From: Flavobacteriales bacterium
Lineage (GTDB): Bacteria > Bacteroidota > Bacteroidia > Flavobacteriales_D > Crocinitomicaceae
Direction: 5' to 3'
Assembly (NCBI GenBank): GCA_013373595.1
Contig: JABXHO010000032.1
Span: 1-64,000 of the forward strand
Length of the DNA: 64,000 nt
Shown here: positions 1 to 9,300 of the stretch, in pieces
How the letters are laid out: every line of letters starts with the position of its first letter
Position numbering within the stretch: position 1 is the first letter of the stretch
Position numbers and translations under genes: made by a program
Notes under the pieces: model-generated
Seen by the model: only the letters and a program-made list of their open reading frames with translations
Databases searched by the model: none
Told to the model about the DNA's origin: nothing

Positions 1-686
1 AAATTGGATGCGCTTTCATACTCGAATGGAATAACCGTTTTTCCCTCAGCATTAATCCATCCGTACTTTCCATTCTTTTTTACCAACACTTTGTCTCCTG
101 AAAAATCCTTTGCTTCCTCGTAGATACATGAAATTACTTCATTCCCTTCTTTATCGATAAACCCTGATTTACCATTTAAATACACTCGTGCGTATCCATG
201 ATGAAAGTCCCAAATGCTTTGATATTTCAACGGTGTGAGTTTCTTTCCCGAGTAATCGAAAACTCCGTATTTTCCATCTATGCCAACAACGAGGAGGTCC
301 GCAAAACGCATGGATCGATAGAACCAATCGTCGGCATCTGTATAAATTGGAGGAAGGATTTCCTTTCCAGAAGTATCGATAAATCCATAGGTGATTTCCC
401 AAGGTTCTGCTTTTTGAGTGACACGTGAAAGGCCACCTCCAAAACCTTCGATTTCATAATACTGGGGTTCAACAACTATTCTACCCGTTGTATCAATGAC
501 TCCGTATAAATAATCTCCTTCGACGTATCCCGAATACGGTGATAACCCGTGCCGAAAATTATTGATTTTTGTTCCGTTCGACTGAGTAAAAACCTCTTCC
601 TGAGAATCATAGGTTCCTTCCAGGTAATTTTGACCAAAACCGATTGTCGCAGAAACCAAAAAGAGAAAAAAGGTTGTCGTCTTCAT
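1..686 (-). CDS. WG-repeat secreted protein (3' end outside window)
   Basis: The gene starts with ATG at 686 and runs off the left edge; 228 codons are visible and the frame is open throughout. An N-terminal signal peptide (MKTTTFFLFLVSATIGFGQ) predicts export. The rest is made of WG-type repeats, with several copies of the pattern Y-G-[VFW]-I-[DN]-x-x-G-K followed by a short beta segment ending in a Pro/Tyr pair, for example YGWINAEGKTVIPFEYE near the edge and YGFIDTSGKEILPPIY in the middle. WG repeats form beta-rich surfaces in secreted or outer-membrane proteins; the ligand is unknown. It is tandem with and 30 bp downstream of the esterase gene, so cotranscription is possible. The family call is firm but the cellular role is not known. 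Confidence 0.75.
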   Translation of the reverse strand, partial: MKTTTFFLFLVSATIGFGQNYLEGTYDSQEEVFTQSNGTKINNFRHGLSPYSGYVEGDYLYGVIDTTGRIVVEPQYYEIEGFGGGLSRVTQKAEPWEITYGFIDTSGKEILPPIYTDADDWFYRSMRFADLLVVGIDGKYGVFDYSGKKLTPLKYQSIWDFHHGYARVYLNGKSGFIDKEGNEVISCIYEEAKDFSGDKVLVKKNGKYGWINAEGKTVIPFEYESASN

Positions 687-716
687 AAAGTTGTGTATTT
701 CAAGAAGTAGTACAAC

Positions 717-1856
717 TTACTCCACAACGAGTTCAAATACCTCTCCTTCAACTTTCAAAAAGTACATCCCTTTCTGAAGATCTGCTACGTGGATGCTATT
801 CGACGCTTTGCTGATTTCTCCATCCAACACACGTTCTCCCAGAATCGAAAACAATTCAAATTTCGAAGCTTGATTCAGTCCTTCGATGGTCACGTGAGAT
901 CGCGCTGGATTCGGATACAAGACTAAATTTGACGAAACCGTTTCATTTATGCCGATCGTTGCACAACCCATTTTTCCGTTGATGTCGTACTGCGAAACAA
1001 ACTTCCATACTTCCAGAGAAGCATCCATATCTTGATTTGTCCCAGCCGTTGAAAATGCAGTTCCGGGCCATGTATGTCCACCATTGGCCACTTTAAAGTG
1101 AATGACTTCCGAGCAATTATCTCCATTCGAATAGGTAAACTTCTCGACCGTTGTTCCATCACTTGGGTCAATATCTGGAACGTTTTCTATCACAGGCGTT
1201 GTGGTGCAGTTATTGAAGTTCGTCCAGAAATCAACAGCCGCTGGAACGGGTTCCGAAAAAATGGTTCCATTGTAATCGACCGTTCCGTCTGACGTACCAT
1301 GAATTTGCATCACTGGAACAGGGTGCGTAGCAGAACAATTCGATGGCGACCCGAGCGTCATGCTTCCCGTTACAGAACCAATGGCCGCGATGTAATCACT
1401 CAATTCGCACGCCAGTTTGAAACTCATAAAACCACCATTGGACATTCCTGTGGAATAGACACGCGTAGTATCAATGTTGTAGGTATTGGCTAGTGACTCA
1501 ATCATCACACGGGTGAAGTCGACGTCATCTACCGTACTTCCTCCCCAGCCGACATTGAAGTGTGTATTTCCGCTATTATCAACTGTTCCTTCTGGGTGCA
1601 CGATCAAAAATCCTGCAGTATCAGCAATCGGTCGAAAATCGCCGTACCACATCTGCTGCGTAGCGTTACTCGTATAGCCGTGAAAATTAAAGAGAAGCGG
1701 AACGGCTTCATTTCCCGTATAATTCGCTGGGACGTATAAAATGAACTCCCGATTGATACCATTATGCATGATTGTCGAGTTGATGGTCTGTTGACCAAAC
1801 GAGTTCGAAGAAAACACGAATGCGAAAAAGCTAAAAAGAATGATTTTGTAGTACAT
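717..1856 (-). CDS. Secreted PHB-depolymerase/LpqC-like esterase with T9SS sorting domain
   Basis: A 379-residue exported alpha/beta hydrolase of the polyhydroxybutyrate depolymerase/feruloyl esterase (CE1, LpqC-like) group. The signal peptide covers residues 1-21. The oxyanion motif NFHG is at 57-60 and the nucleophile elbow GMSNGG puts Ser at 139. Candidate acid and base residues are Asp190 (HGTSD) and His261 (GGHTWPG). From about residue 310 (LVLYPNP) the tail is a type A sorting domain, which sends the protein through the type IX system to the surface or medium. It probably cleaves ester bonds in extracellular polymers or plant-type substrates; the exact substrate cannot be read from sequence. 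It is the first gene in a possible two-gene unit with the WG-repeat gene. Confidence 0.85.
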   Translation of the reverse strand: MYYKIILFSFFAFVFSSNSFGQQTINSTIMHNGINREFILYVPANYTGNEAVPLLFNFHGYTSNATQQMWYGDFRPIADTAGFLIVHPEGTVDNSGNTHFNVGWGGSTVDDVDFTRVMIESLANTYNIDTTRVYSTGMSNGGFMSFKLACELSDYIAAIGSVTGSMTLGSPSNCSATHPVPVMQIHGTSDGTVDYNGTIFSEPVPAAVDFWTNFNNCTTTPVIENVPDIDPSDGTTVEKFTYSNGDNCSEVIHFKVANGGHTWPGTAFSTAGTNQDMDASLEVWKFVSQYDINGKMGCATIGINETVSSNLVLYPNPARSHVTIEGLNQASKFELFSILGERVLDGEISKASNSIHVADLQKGMYFLKVEGEVFELVVE

Positions 1857-1985
1857 AGAGTTGATTTGTTACCATGTAAAGATACAACTTGAAAAGGTTT
1901 TACGATAACAAATAACTTTTTGGGTAAGGGGAGCCTATAATCAGGTTTCCCTCATCGAATGAACGACGCTTTAATCCGTCCCAGC

Positions 1986-2459
1986 TTAGGTAAATTTCAA
2001 ATTCCCCGTGTTTTTCATCTGAACAGGTTCCTCTTGAGGCAATGGAGTTTGTTTGGGTTGAGCGTTAGCCTTTTCTTCGCTTTGTGATTCTACCTCCTTC
2101 ATACGTTGGTCCAAGCGTTGGTGCATTTCCTCCGATCTTTTCTCCATGTCTGCCATACGCTGCTCCATCTGCTTCATACGTTTGTCCATATCCAGCGACA
2201 TTTTCGCACTTCGTTCTTTCATGCGCGCTTCCATCTCTTTCAATTTCGTATCCATTTCTGCAGATTTTGCCAACATCTTGCGCTTCATCTCTTCAAAGTC
2301 GAAATTTTCAATTGGCTTACCATTTTCCGTAGCACTTTGTCGTTGTTCAACGAGTTCTCCGTTTTCATAACGCTCATAAACTTCAACATCTTTTGAGGTA
2401 GATTGTGCATTCGCAAATCCAACTAGTCCTACACATACAATTGCTACTAACTGCTTCAT
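1986..2459 (-). CDS. Exported Met-rich coiled-coil protein, function unknown
   Basis: A 157-residue protein with signal peptide MKQLVAIVCVGLVGFANAQ. Residues about 50-130 are one long charged helix with Met, Arg, Lys and Glu spaced in a heptad-like manner (for example MKQMEQRMADMEKR), predicting a periplasmic coiled coil in which Met occupies many core positions. The C-terminal tail is Pro/Gln-rich and has no T9SS domain or lipobox. I recognise no family. Neighbours on both sides are on the same strand but more than 100 bp away, so it is probably a single-gene unit. The Met pattern could reflect metal or oxidant exposure or simply helix packing. Confidence 0.6.
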   Translation of the reverse strand: MKQLVAIVCVGLVGFANAQSTSKDVEVYERYENGELVEQRQSATENGKPIENFDFEEMKRKMLAKSAEMDTKLKEMEARMKERSAKMSLDMDKRMKQMEQRMADMEKRSEEMHQRLDQRMKEVESQSEEKANAQPKQTPLPQEEPVQMKNTGNLKFT

Positions 2460-2543
2460 GGTTCCGTATTTTAAGGGTTAAACGTATAACTCTTGCTGCA
2501 AAGTAGGTTACGAAGATCGTGCCACGTCGTTTTTATAAACGCA

Positions 2544-2594
2544 AAATTGCGTTGGCTTTGTAGCAGTTAAACGACTACGCAACCAACGCAATTT
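2544..2594 (-). terminator. Long inverted repeat just after the YceI gene
   Basis: Perfect 12-bp arms, AAATTGCGTTGG at 2544-2555 and CCAACGCAATTT at 2583-2594, enclose 27 bases that contain a smaller GTAG/CTAC pairing. The element begins 23 bp beyond the YceI stop codon, and on the minus strand the second arm runs into a short T-run, so an intrinsic terminator is likely. The large loop is atypical. Confidence 0.5.
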
Positions 2595-2616
2595 CTGGTA
2601 AAACTAACTATATTAC

Positions 2617-3144
2617 TTATGCTTCTTTTACAAACTGTAATTCTGTATTCAATTTAACGTCATCGCTCACAACAATACTTCCAGCTTCCGTAATGGCGTT
2701 CCATTTCAAACCGTAATCGCTTCGTTTAATTTTTCCGTTCAACGAAATTCCTGCTTTTACTTGTCCGTAAGGATCGGTCACAACTCCTCCTACTTCACCC
2801 TTGAGTGTTAACGGTTTTGTTACATCGCGAATGGTCATTTCTCCTTCTACAACAATATCGTCTCCATCAATTTTCGTGTTCGTACTTTTGAACTTAAGTT
2901 GTGGGTAGTCTTCTGCATTGAAGAAATCATCCGATTTTAAGTGTGCATCGCGATCCTCTACACCAGTGCTGATGCTGTCAATGTCTGCTGAAAATTCGAA
3001 CTCTGCGTTGTGAAAATCATCACCATTCGTTTTCGCTGTTGACTCGAATTTTCCGAATGAACCATTCACGTTCGAAATCATCATGTGCTTCACTTTAAAT
3101 CCAATTTGCGTATGCGTTGTATCAATATTCCAATTTGTTTCCAT
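2617..3144 (-). CDS. YceI-family lipocalin-like protein
   Basis: 175 residues from the ATG at 3144; an upstream in-frame Met exists at 3189, but METNWNIDTTHTQIGF is the normal YceI N-terminus. Family signatures are WNIDTTHTQIGFKVKH at the start, the F-x-G-x-F-type strand NGSFGKFEST, DRDAHLKSDDFFNAEDYP in the middle and GLKWNAITEAG near the end. YceI proteins are beta-barrels that bind polyprenyl or other amphiphilic isoprenoid chains. There is no signal peptide, so this copy is probably cytoplasmic, unlike E. coli YceI. A Crp-like regulator gene lies 93 bp upstream on the same strand and may control it. A possible -7 element (TAGATTTG) is at 3178-3185. Confidence 0.88.
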   Translation of the reverse strand: METNWNIDTTHTQIGFKVKHMMISNVNGSFGKFESTAKTNGDDFHNAEFEFSADIDSISTGVEDRDAHLKSDDFFNAEDYPQLKFKSTNTKIDGDDIVVEGEMTIRDVTKPLTLKGEVGGVVTDPYGQVKAGISLNGKIKRSDYGLKWNAITEAGSIVVSDDVKLNTELQFVKEA

Positions 3145-3237
3145 GTCGTTTATTTTTGTTTTGTTTATATCTGAGTACAAATCTACCATGGTAAATAAAC
3201 AAAACCATTGATCTATGTTAAGATTTCACGGAAATCG

Positions 3238-3825
3238 CTATTTCGAGTGTAATTGTCGCTTCAATCGACTGAATGATTCTGGCAAAATGCCGAGATAAGA
3301 AGCAATTTGATGTTGCGGAACCAACTGTTCGATATTCGGTGCGCGTTTCAATAATTTTAAATAGCGCTGATCTGCCGTTTCGCTCACCGTTGACAGGAAA
3401 CGTTGTTGTAATGCCGCAAGGTTCTTTTGAGTGATCACTCGGAAAAGTCGTTCTAGTGCAGGCACTTCTGTAAATAACTCTTCCATTTTATCATATGTGG
3501 AAATCAATAATTCCGTCCGTTCCAGCGCTTGTCCATTTAATAAGCTCGGGGTATGTTGATAGAATGAACCGATATCACTCACCCACCAATCGGGAAAACC
3601 GAAATAAAGAACATGCTCTAACCCTTTTTTGTCGAGGTAAAACATCCGCATCGAGCCTTTCAATATAAAAGACGTCGTTGTACACACCCCCCCTTGTTTA
3701 AAAAGGAGCTCCTTCTTCTCAATCGTTTTCGGAGTAAAGGATTCTTTAATGATTTGACAATCCTTCTCATTGACCTTAATTCGATTGGATATATAGTTCA
3801 ATAAGGGATCATAAATATCATTCAT
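3238..3825 (-). CDS. Crp/Fnr-family transcriptional regulator
   Basis: 195 residues from the ATG at 3825 (MNDIYDPLLNYI). A cNMP-binding-like beta-roll spans roughly residues 20-120 (LLFKQGGVCTTTSFILKGSMRMFYLDKKG), and a C-terminal helix-turn-helix covers about 160-192 (PQHQIASYLGILPESFSRLKRQL). The typical phosphate-binding cassette for cAMP is not evident, as in many Bacteroidota Crp-like regulators that sense other signals. It is tandem with the YceI gene, which makes that gene the obvious candidate target. Ligand and target sites are not identifiable here. Confidence 0.85.
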   Translation of the reverse strand: MNDIYDPLLNYISNRIKVNEKDCQIIKESFTPKTIEKKELLFKQGGVCTTTSFILKGSMRMFYLDKKGLEHVLYFGFPDWWVSDIGSFYQHTPSLLNGQALERTELLISTYDKMEELFTEVPALERLFRVITQKNLAALQQRFLSTVSETADQRYLKLLKRAPNIEQLVPQHQIASYLGILPESFSRLKRQLHSK

Positions 3826-3952
3826 GGAATAAAAATACAAAGGATTGACGACGTGAACATGAACAATTCATCTTCTCAAGAAAATGATTATTAAATCAAC
3901 AAATAAGGATTAGTTTCTCGTCTTTTTATCTTTTAATTATGATCTTTACGGG

Positions 3953-5023
3953 ATGAATCACGACGAAAAACCGAAATTTTCTGGAAGAGGATCGGGGTAC
4001 AACCCTACGAATCGATTCGAAAAGCAGTCCTATTCTGATGACGATACAGACGGGGTCGATGTTCCTATGGATGAAGCGGCGAAGACCAAGTTCACTGAGA
4101 TCTTTCCGAAAACCATTGTCAACAAAGTAACGAGTCCAGATGTGGGAATGGAATATTCACTCAATCCTTATCAGGGTTGCGAACACGGATGTACCTACTG
4201 TTTTGCACGACCTACGCATGAGTATTGGGGGTTTAGTGCAGGGTTGGATTTCGAGCAAGTGATTCTAGTTAAAAAGAATGCGCCAGAACTCTTACGACAA
4301 ACATTTGAAAAGAAAAGTTGGACACCACGCACGGTCGTACTCTCGGGAAATACCGATTGTTATCAGCCTGCTGAACGTACATTTGAATTGACCCGTGAAC
4401 TACTCAAGGTGTTTTTGGAGTACCGTAATCCCGTTGGAATCATTACAAAAAACGTACTGATGAATCGCGACTTGGACCTCATCGAAGAACTCGCCTCCAT
4501 GAATTTGATCGGAGTGAATCTGAGCATCACCACCCTTGATGAAGAATTGCGCAGAAAGCTCGAACCACGCACAGCGACATCCAGTCGTAAGTTAGACTTG
4601 GTAGAAACGCTATCGAACATCAATGTTCCCGTTAATGTGATGGCCTCACCCATTATTCCGGCGTTAAACGATCACGAAATTCTATCCATCGCCAAGGCTG
4701 CCTCGGAACGGGGAGCAAGCAGTTTTCACGCTCAAATTGTGCGTTTGATGGGACCGAACGAGCAGATTTTCCAACAATGGCTAAATCATCATTTGCCTGA
4801 CCGCGAACAGAAAGTAATGAATCAGATCAAGTCGATGCACGAAGGAAAAACAGGAAGTTCTTCCTTTGGAGATCGCATGAAAGGAACAGGTGCATTTGCT
4901 TTGAATATCCGAAGACAACGCGAACTTGCGAAGCGAAAGTACTTTCCAAATCCAACGCATTCGAAGTTGAGAACCGATTTGTTTCGTCGGCCGAAGGGTG
5001 GACAGCTTTTTTTGTTTGATTGA
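3953..5023 (+). CDS. PA0069-type radical SAM protein (SplB/COG1533-like)
   Basis: 356 residues. The radical SAM cluster motif C-x3-C-x2-C is seen at Cys76, Cys80 and Cys83 (GCEHGCTYCFAR), preceded by the family hallmark MEYSLNPYQG. The N-terminus has the GRGSGYNPTNRFE segment typical of the PA0069 family. Members bind a 4Fe-4S cluster and SAM to generate a 5'-deoxyadenosyl radical; they resemble spore photoproduct lyase and are often called DNA-repair photolyase-like, but the substrate is unknown. It lies divergently from the Crp-like gene with about 130 bp between them. The stop codon is followed at once by a short repeat element (5028-5049). Confidence 0.88.
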   Translation: MNHDEKPKFSGRGSGYNPTNRFEKQSYSDDDTDGVDVPMDEAAKTKFTEIFPKTIVNKVTSPDVGMEYSLNPYQGCEHGCTYCFARPTHEYWGFSAGLDFEQVILVKKNAPELLRQTFEKKSWTPRTVVLSGNTDCYQPAERTFELTRELLKVFLEYRNPVGIITKNVLMNRDLDLIEELASMNLIGVNLSITTLDEELRRKLEPRTATSSRKLDLVETLSNINVPVNVMASPIIPALNDHEILSIAKAASERGASSFHAQIVRLMGPNEQIFQQWLNHHLPDREQKVMNQIKSMHEGKTGSSSFGDRMKGTGAFALNIRRQRELAKRKYFPNPTHSKLRTDLFRRPKGGQLFLFD

Positions 5024-5027
5024 TGGT

Positions 5028-5049
5028 GGGCTTCGGCTACGATCAGCCC
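5028..5049. repeat. Short GGGCTTCG...TCAGCCC intergenic repeat, copy 1
   Basis: A 22-bp element with GGGCT/AGCCC inverted ends sits 4 bp after the radical SAM stop. A second copy at 32634-32655 differs at 3 of 22 positions. It resembles the short intergenic CTTCGACTrCGCTCAGCC-type sequences scattered in many Bacteroidota genomes. Confidence 0.6.
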
Positions 5050-5073
5050 GTAGATAATGAGTATCTTAAGTCC

Positions 5074-5685
5074 ATGAAAACACTTCTCCTCTTTTCTCTA
5101 TTGATTTCAAACACTTGTTTTTCGCAAGAGTTAACCAACTATAACGAAAAAAGGCTTAAGACAGACAAAAATATTATGATTGGACTAGGTTCATGGGCGA
5201 CGCTCAACTTTGTAGGAAGCGGAATCGGTTGGGCCACTGCACCCAACGAAGAAATGAAATCTTTTCATCAAATGAACGTGTTATGGAATACCGTTAACCT
5301 TGGATTAGCCATCCCTGGCTACATCAAAGCGCGCCGAGAAAATCCAGCAATATCTTTTTACGAAACTCTCTCAGCTCAACAAAAAACAGAGAAAGTTTTT
5401 CTGATTAATTCGGGATTGGATATCGGTTATATTTCGGCTGGACTTCTACTACGTAGTGAAGCAAAAACGAACCTCGAAAAACGCGATCAATTCAACGGAT
5501 TTGGAAACGGACTTATTCTACAAGGCGGATTTCTACTCCTCTTCGACATGACGGCCTACTTCATCCACAATCGACACCGAAAGAACAAGTTGAGCCCACT
5601 TCTTCAGAATATCGAACTAAGCGACAGTGGGATAGGAATCAAATGGAACCTTTCCTCACACCAAAAATTCAGGGCGTTTCTCTAA
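5074..5685 (+). CDS. DUF6992-like exported/membrane protein
   Basis: 203 residues from the ATG at 5074 (MKTLLLFSLLISNTCFSQ, a signal peptide); the upstream in-frame extension back to 5020 is rejected because it overlaps the repeat element. Features are a conserved MIGLGSWATLNFVGSGIGW segment around residues 30-50, then HQMNVLWNTVNLGLAIPGY, and two further hydrophobic stretches (INSGLDIGYISAGLLL and GLILQGGFLLLFDMTAYF), giving about four membrane passes. This matches my memory of the Bacteroidota family DUF6992, of unknown function. It is read in the same direction as the radical SAM gene 51 bp upstream. Confidence 0.6.
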   Translation: MKTLLLFSLLISNTCFSQELTNYNEKRLKTDKNIMIGLGSWATLNFVGSGIGWATAPNEEMKSFHQMNVLWNTVNLGLAIPGYIKARRENPAISFYETLSAQQKTEKVFLINSGLDIGYISAGLLLRSEAKTNLEKRDQFNGFGNGLILQGGFLLLFDMTAYFIHNRHRKNKLSPLLQNIELSDSGIGIKWNLSSHQKFRAFL

Positions 5686-5694
5686 GGCTGCGAA

Positions 5695-6186
5695 CTAATC
5701 TTGAAAGTGAATCGCATTCTCCGTTTGTGCAATTTGGACGATCACATACGGCTGCGTCATTATTTCAATGTCATATCCATCTGAAGGCGTCTTTTTAATC
5801 GCCACTACCGTTGTCTTATCTGTTTCAGTTATCGAAGAAACATCCACACTATAACCACCAGAACCACGAATTTTATCAAAGTACGCGACAACCGTTACTC
5901 GTTCAAAATCGAACGATTTCTCATCGATCGTTTGATTCACCGAATTCATCTTTTTCGCAAGCACATCCCATTCTTCTTGAGAGCGAATCACCACTCCTCC
6001 TTCAGAAATTTTCTCCTCTCCATTTCCCGTGAGGTAGCCCTCTTTTATCTTTTCGAACATAACGTTAGTCGGTTGCACTATTTCTTGTGTTGGCTTCTCT
6101 TCCAAGTGTTTTGGTTGATTGCATGATTGAAGCGACATGAACCCCATCAATATTGTTCCGACATACATGAATTGTTTCTGTATCAT
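5695..6186 (-). CDS. PrcB_C-domain lipoprotein
   Basis: 163 residues with a lipoprotein signal (MGFMSLQSCN, lipobox Cys22). The C-terminal half fits the PrcB C-terminal domain: SFDFERVTVVAYFDKIRGSGGY, then alternating strands and the closing QPYVIVQIAQ segment. The domain is named after the accessory subunit of the Treponema dentilisin protease complex but is mostly found alone in Bacteroidota lipoproteins, where its role is unknown. It is convergent with the DUF6992 gene, with 9 bp between the stops. There is no protease partner directly adjacent, although a subtilisin-like gene starts about 200 bp away in the opposite direction. Confidence 0.7.
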   Translation of the reverse strand: MIQKQFMYVGTILMGFMSLQSCNQPKHLEEKPTQEIVQPTNVMFEKIKEGYLTGNGEEKISEGGVVIRSQEEWDVLAKKMNSVNQTIDEKSFDFERVTVVAYFDKIRGSGGYSVDVSSITETDKTTVVAIKKTPSDGYDIEIMTQPYVIVQIAQTENAIHFQD

Positions 6187-6387
6187 ATTATTCTTTTTGT
6201 CATGAATTAGCAGTCATTCTACTTTAAAGATAGTGCCAAAATTGAAACGGAACCACATAATCTACTCCATACGATTCCAATCTTTTACCCAATTTACTCA
6301 TAAATCTTTCGATTCTTGCCTGCAAATAATGTAATTTAACAGATGAAGCTTACAGCTATCATTATTTCAAACTAAACATAACGAATT

Positions 6388-9300
6388 ATGAAACAATCCT
6401 ACCAGCGGCTCTTGCGTATATTCTTATTGAGCGCTTTTGGTGTATCGATGAGTTTAAATCCTTCGTTTGCGCAGCAAAGCGACGATTTTACATTTCAAGG
6501 AGTAGAAATTATTATTCCGAAGAATGTTCAACATTTAGACCTCAACGAACTATATAACAAAAGTGGATACGACAACTCCATTTATGCTTGGATGCAATTC
6601 AACGAAATTCCAAACCAAGCGCAGCAAGATGCGGTAAAAGCAAACGGTGTTGAGCTTTTGGATTATATTTCAAATGCAACATATCTCGTTCGTTTCCAAA
6701 AGACCGTTTCTCGCGACATGCTCTCGGCGAATAACGTAAAGGGAATCATTCCTCTTTCGGGAGAAATTAAGGTAGAATCTGAAATTCGAAACGGCTCCAT
6801 CAACCCTTGGGCAATTGACGGGGATAATGCGAAACTTACCCTTATTCTTTTTGATGGCGTAAATGTGGAAGAAGCGATAACCACGCTGAAATCTGCAGGC
6901 GTAAAAATCGATCAACAATACAAAGGTCATCAGGTATTGGACGTGTCTCTTCCGATCACCCAAATCAATTCCTTGGGAGATTTTCACTTCGTGAAATGGG
7001 TGGAAGAAATTTCAGCTCCATCCATTAAAGATGATTTCCGCGGAAAAGGACTTCACCGATCAAACAGTTTGGATACGCAGACGTCAACGGGAAGACAATA
7101 CACAGGAACAGGTATTGGCGTGTTGGTAAGAGATGACGGTATTGTAGGACCACACATCGATTTCGAAGGACGTATCGACAACTCAACTGCCACAGGAACC
7201 GGACAAACACACGGTGACGGTGTTGCTGGGATTATGTCTGGCGCTGGAAACTTAGATCCAACCAAGCGTGGAATGGCCGCAGGGTCGAACGTATTTGTTT
7301 CCAATTATGAATCGAACTTTTTGGATGCCCCAACGGTAGACAGAATCAATAACGGAACCGTTCAAATCACCAACTCTTCTTATTCGAATGGATGTAACGC
7401 AGGATACACGAGCGCGACTGTAACAGTTGACGGTCAAGTATATGACAACCCAACCTTACTCCATGTCTTTTCTGCAGGAAACTCTGGTACATCTAACTGC
7501 AGTTATGGTGCAGGATCTGGATGGGGAAACATCACAGGAGGACACAAGCAAGGAAAAAATGTAATTGCTACGGCGAATACGAACTTTGAAGGTGTATTAG
7601 AAAACTCGAGTTCGAGAGGACCAGCATACGATGGAAGAATTAAACCTGATTTAGCAGCAAACGGTTACCAACACTTGTCAACAGATGAAAACAATGCTTA
7701 CCTCACTTTTGGAGGAACATCTGGTGCGGCACCTGGAATTGCAGGAGTTTCTGCACAATTGTATGAACTATACGGAGACATCAATGGCGGTTCGCTTCCT
7801 CCTTCTGCCTTGATTAAAGCAACGCTTTTGAATACAGCAAACGACGCTGGAAACGTTGGACCAGACTTTCAATTCGGATGGGGAATCGTGAATGGATTGC
7901 GCGCAGGAATGTTATTGGAAGACGGACGTCACCTCAATTCAAACATCTCTCAAGGAAATACAAACACACATACCATTACGGTTCCTTCTGGAACACAGCA
8001 AGTACGATTTATGTTGTATTGGTCAGATCCAGCAGCAGCGAATGGAGCTACAACAGCGCTTATCAACGATCTTGATCTCGTTGTAACAGACCCATCTGCA
8101 GGAACTCATTTACCGTGGATATTAGATCCTACGCCAAACGCGAGTAACTTGAACGCGCCAGCAACAACAGGAGCTGATCACTTAAACAATGTAGAACAAG
8201 TGCTTCTTGATAACCCAGCAGCAGGAACATACTCCCTCGACGTAAGTGGATTTGCTGTTCCAATGGGACCACAGGAATATTACATTGTTTACGAAATCAT
8301 CGAAGATGAAATCACTGTTACTCGTCCGAATCGTGGAGAGCAATTTGTTCCAGGAGAAAACGAGTCAATTCACTGGGACGCTCCAGCAACAAGTGGATCA
8401 TTCACCATTGAATACAGCGATGATAACGGATCGTCATGGAACCCAATCACAACAGTGGCGAGTGACCTCAGAACGTATGAGTGGGCAGTTCCAAATAACG
8501 TTACGGGAGATGGTCGTGTACGTGTAACTCGTGGAGGTTCTTCGGACATGAGCGACTCTACCTTCTCGATTGCACCATTGGTAACGAACCAAGCGATTAC
8601 GCAGGTATGTCCAACAAGCATTACTTTCTCGTGGGATACTAATCCAGATGCGGAAAGCTACGATGTGTACATACTTGGACCGCAATACATGGAAGTTGTT
8701 GGCAATGCTACAACCAATACATATTCATACACGATAACGGATCCAACTCTTCCCGTTTGGTATGCTGTATCCGCTAAAAACGCAACGGAAGGTTGGGAAA
8801 GTCGACGATCCGTTGCCAGTTTTTACGGCGGAGGTTTGTTAAACTGTGCCTTCCCAACTGACGTGGAACTATCGAGCATTAATAATGGAAGCGATTTCTT
8901 GTCTTTGTGTAATACCGCTGGTTCTTATCCAGAAATAACCATCCTGAATGCAGGAACATCGCCGATTTCAAACTTCGACGTTTCTTACCAATTATCTGGT
9001 CAGGCACAGGTTGATGAAACATACACAGGAACGGTAAACCCAGGGCAACAGGTAAACTATACATTTACCACACCATTATCAGTTTCAACAACGGGCAACT
9101 ACACATTGACATGTACCGCAACTGTTTCAGGTGACGGATACGCAGGAAACAACGATCAGGTATTGAACTTTTATGTTCAGGCTACCGCTACGGCAACACC
9201 TTACGTAGAAGATTTTGAAGCAACAGGTTTCATGCCAACCGGTTGGACCTTAGTCAATCCAGATAACGACGACACGTGGGAGGAAATAAGTGTAACTGGA

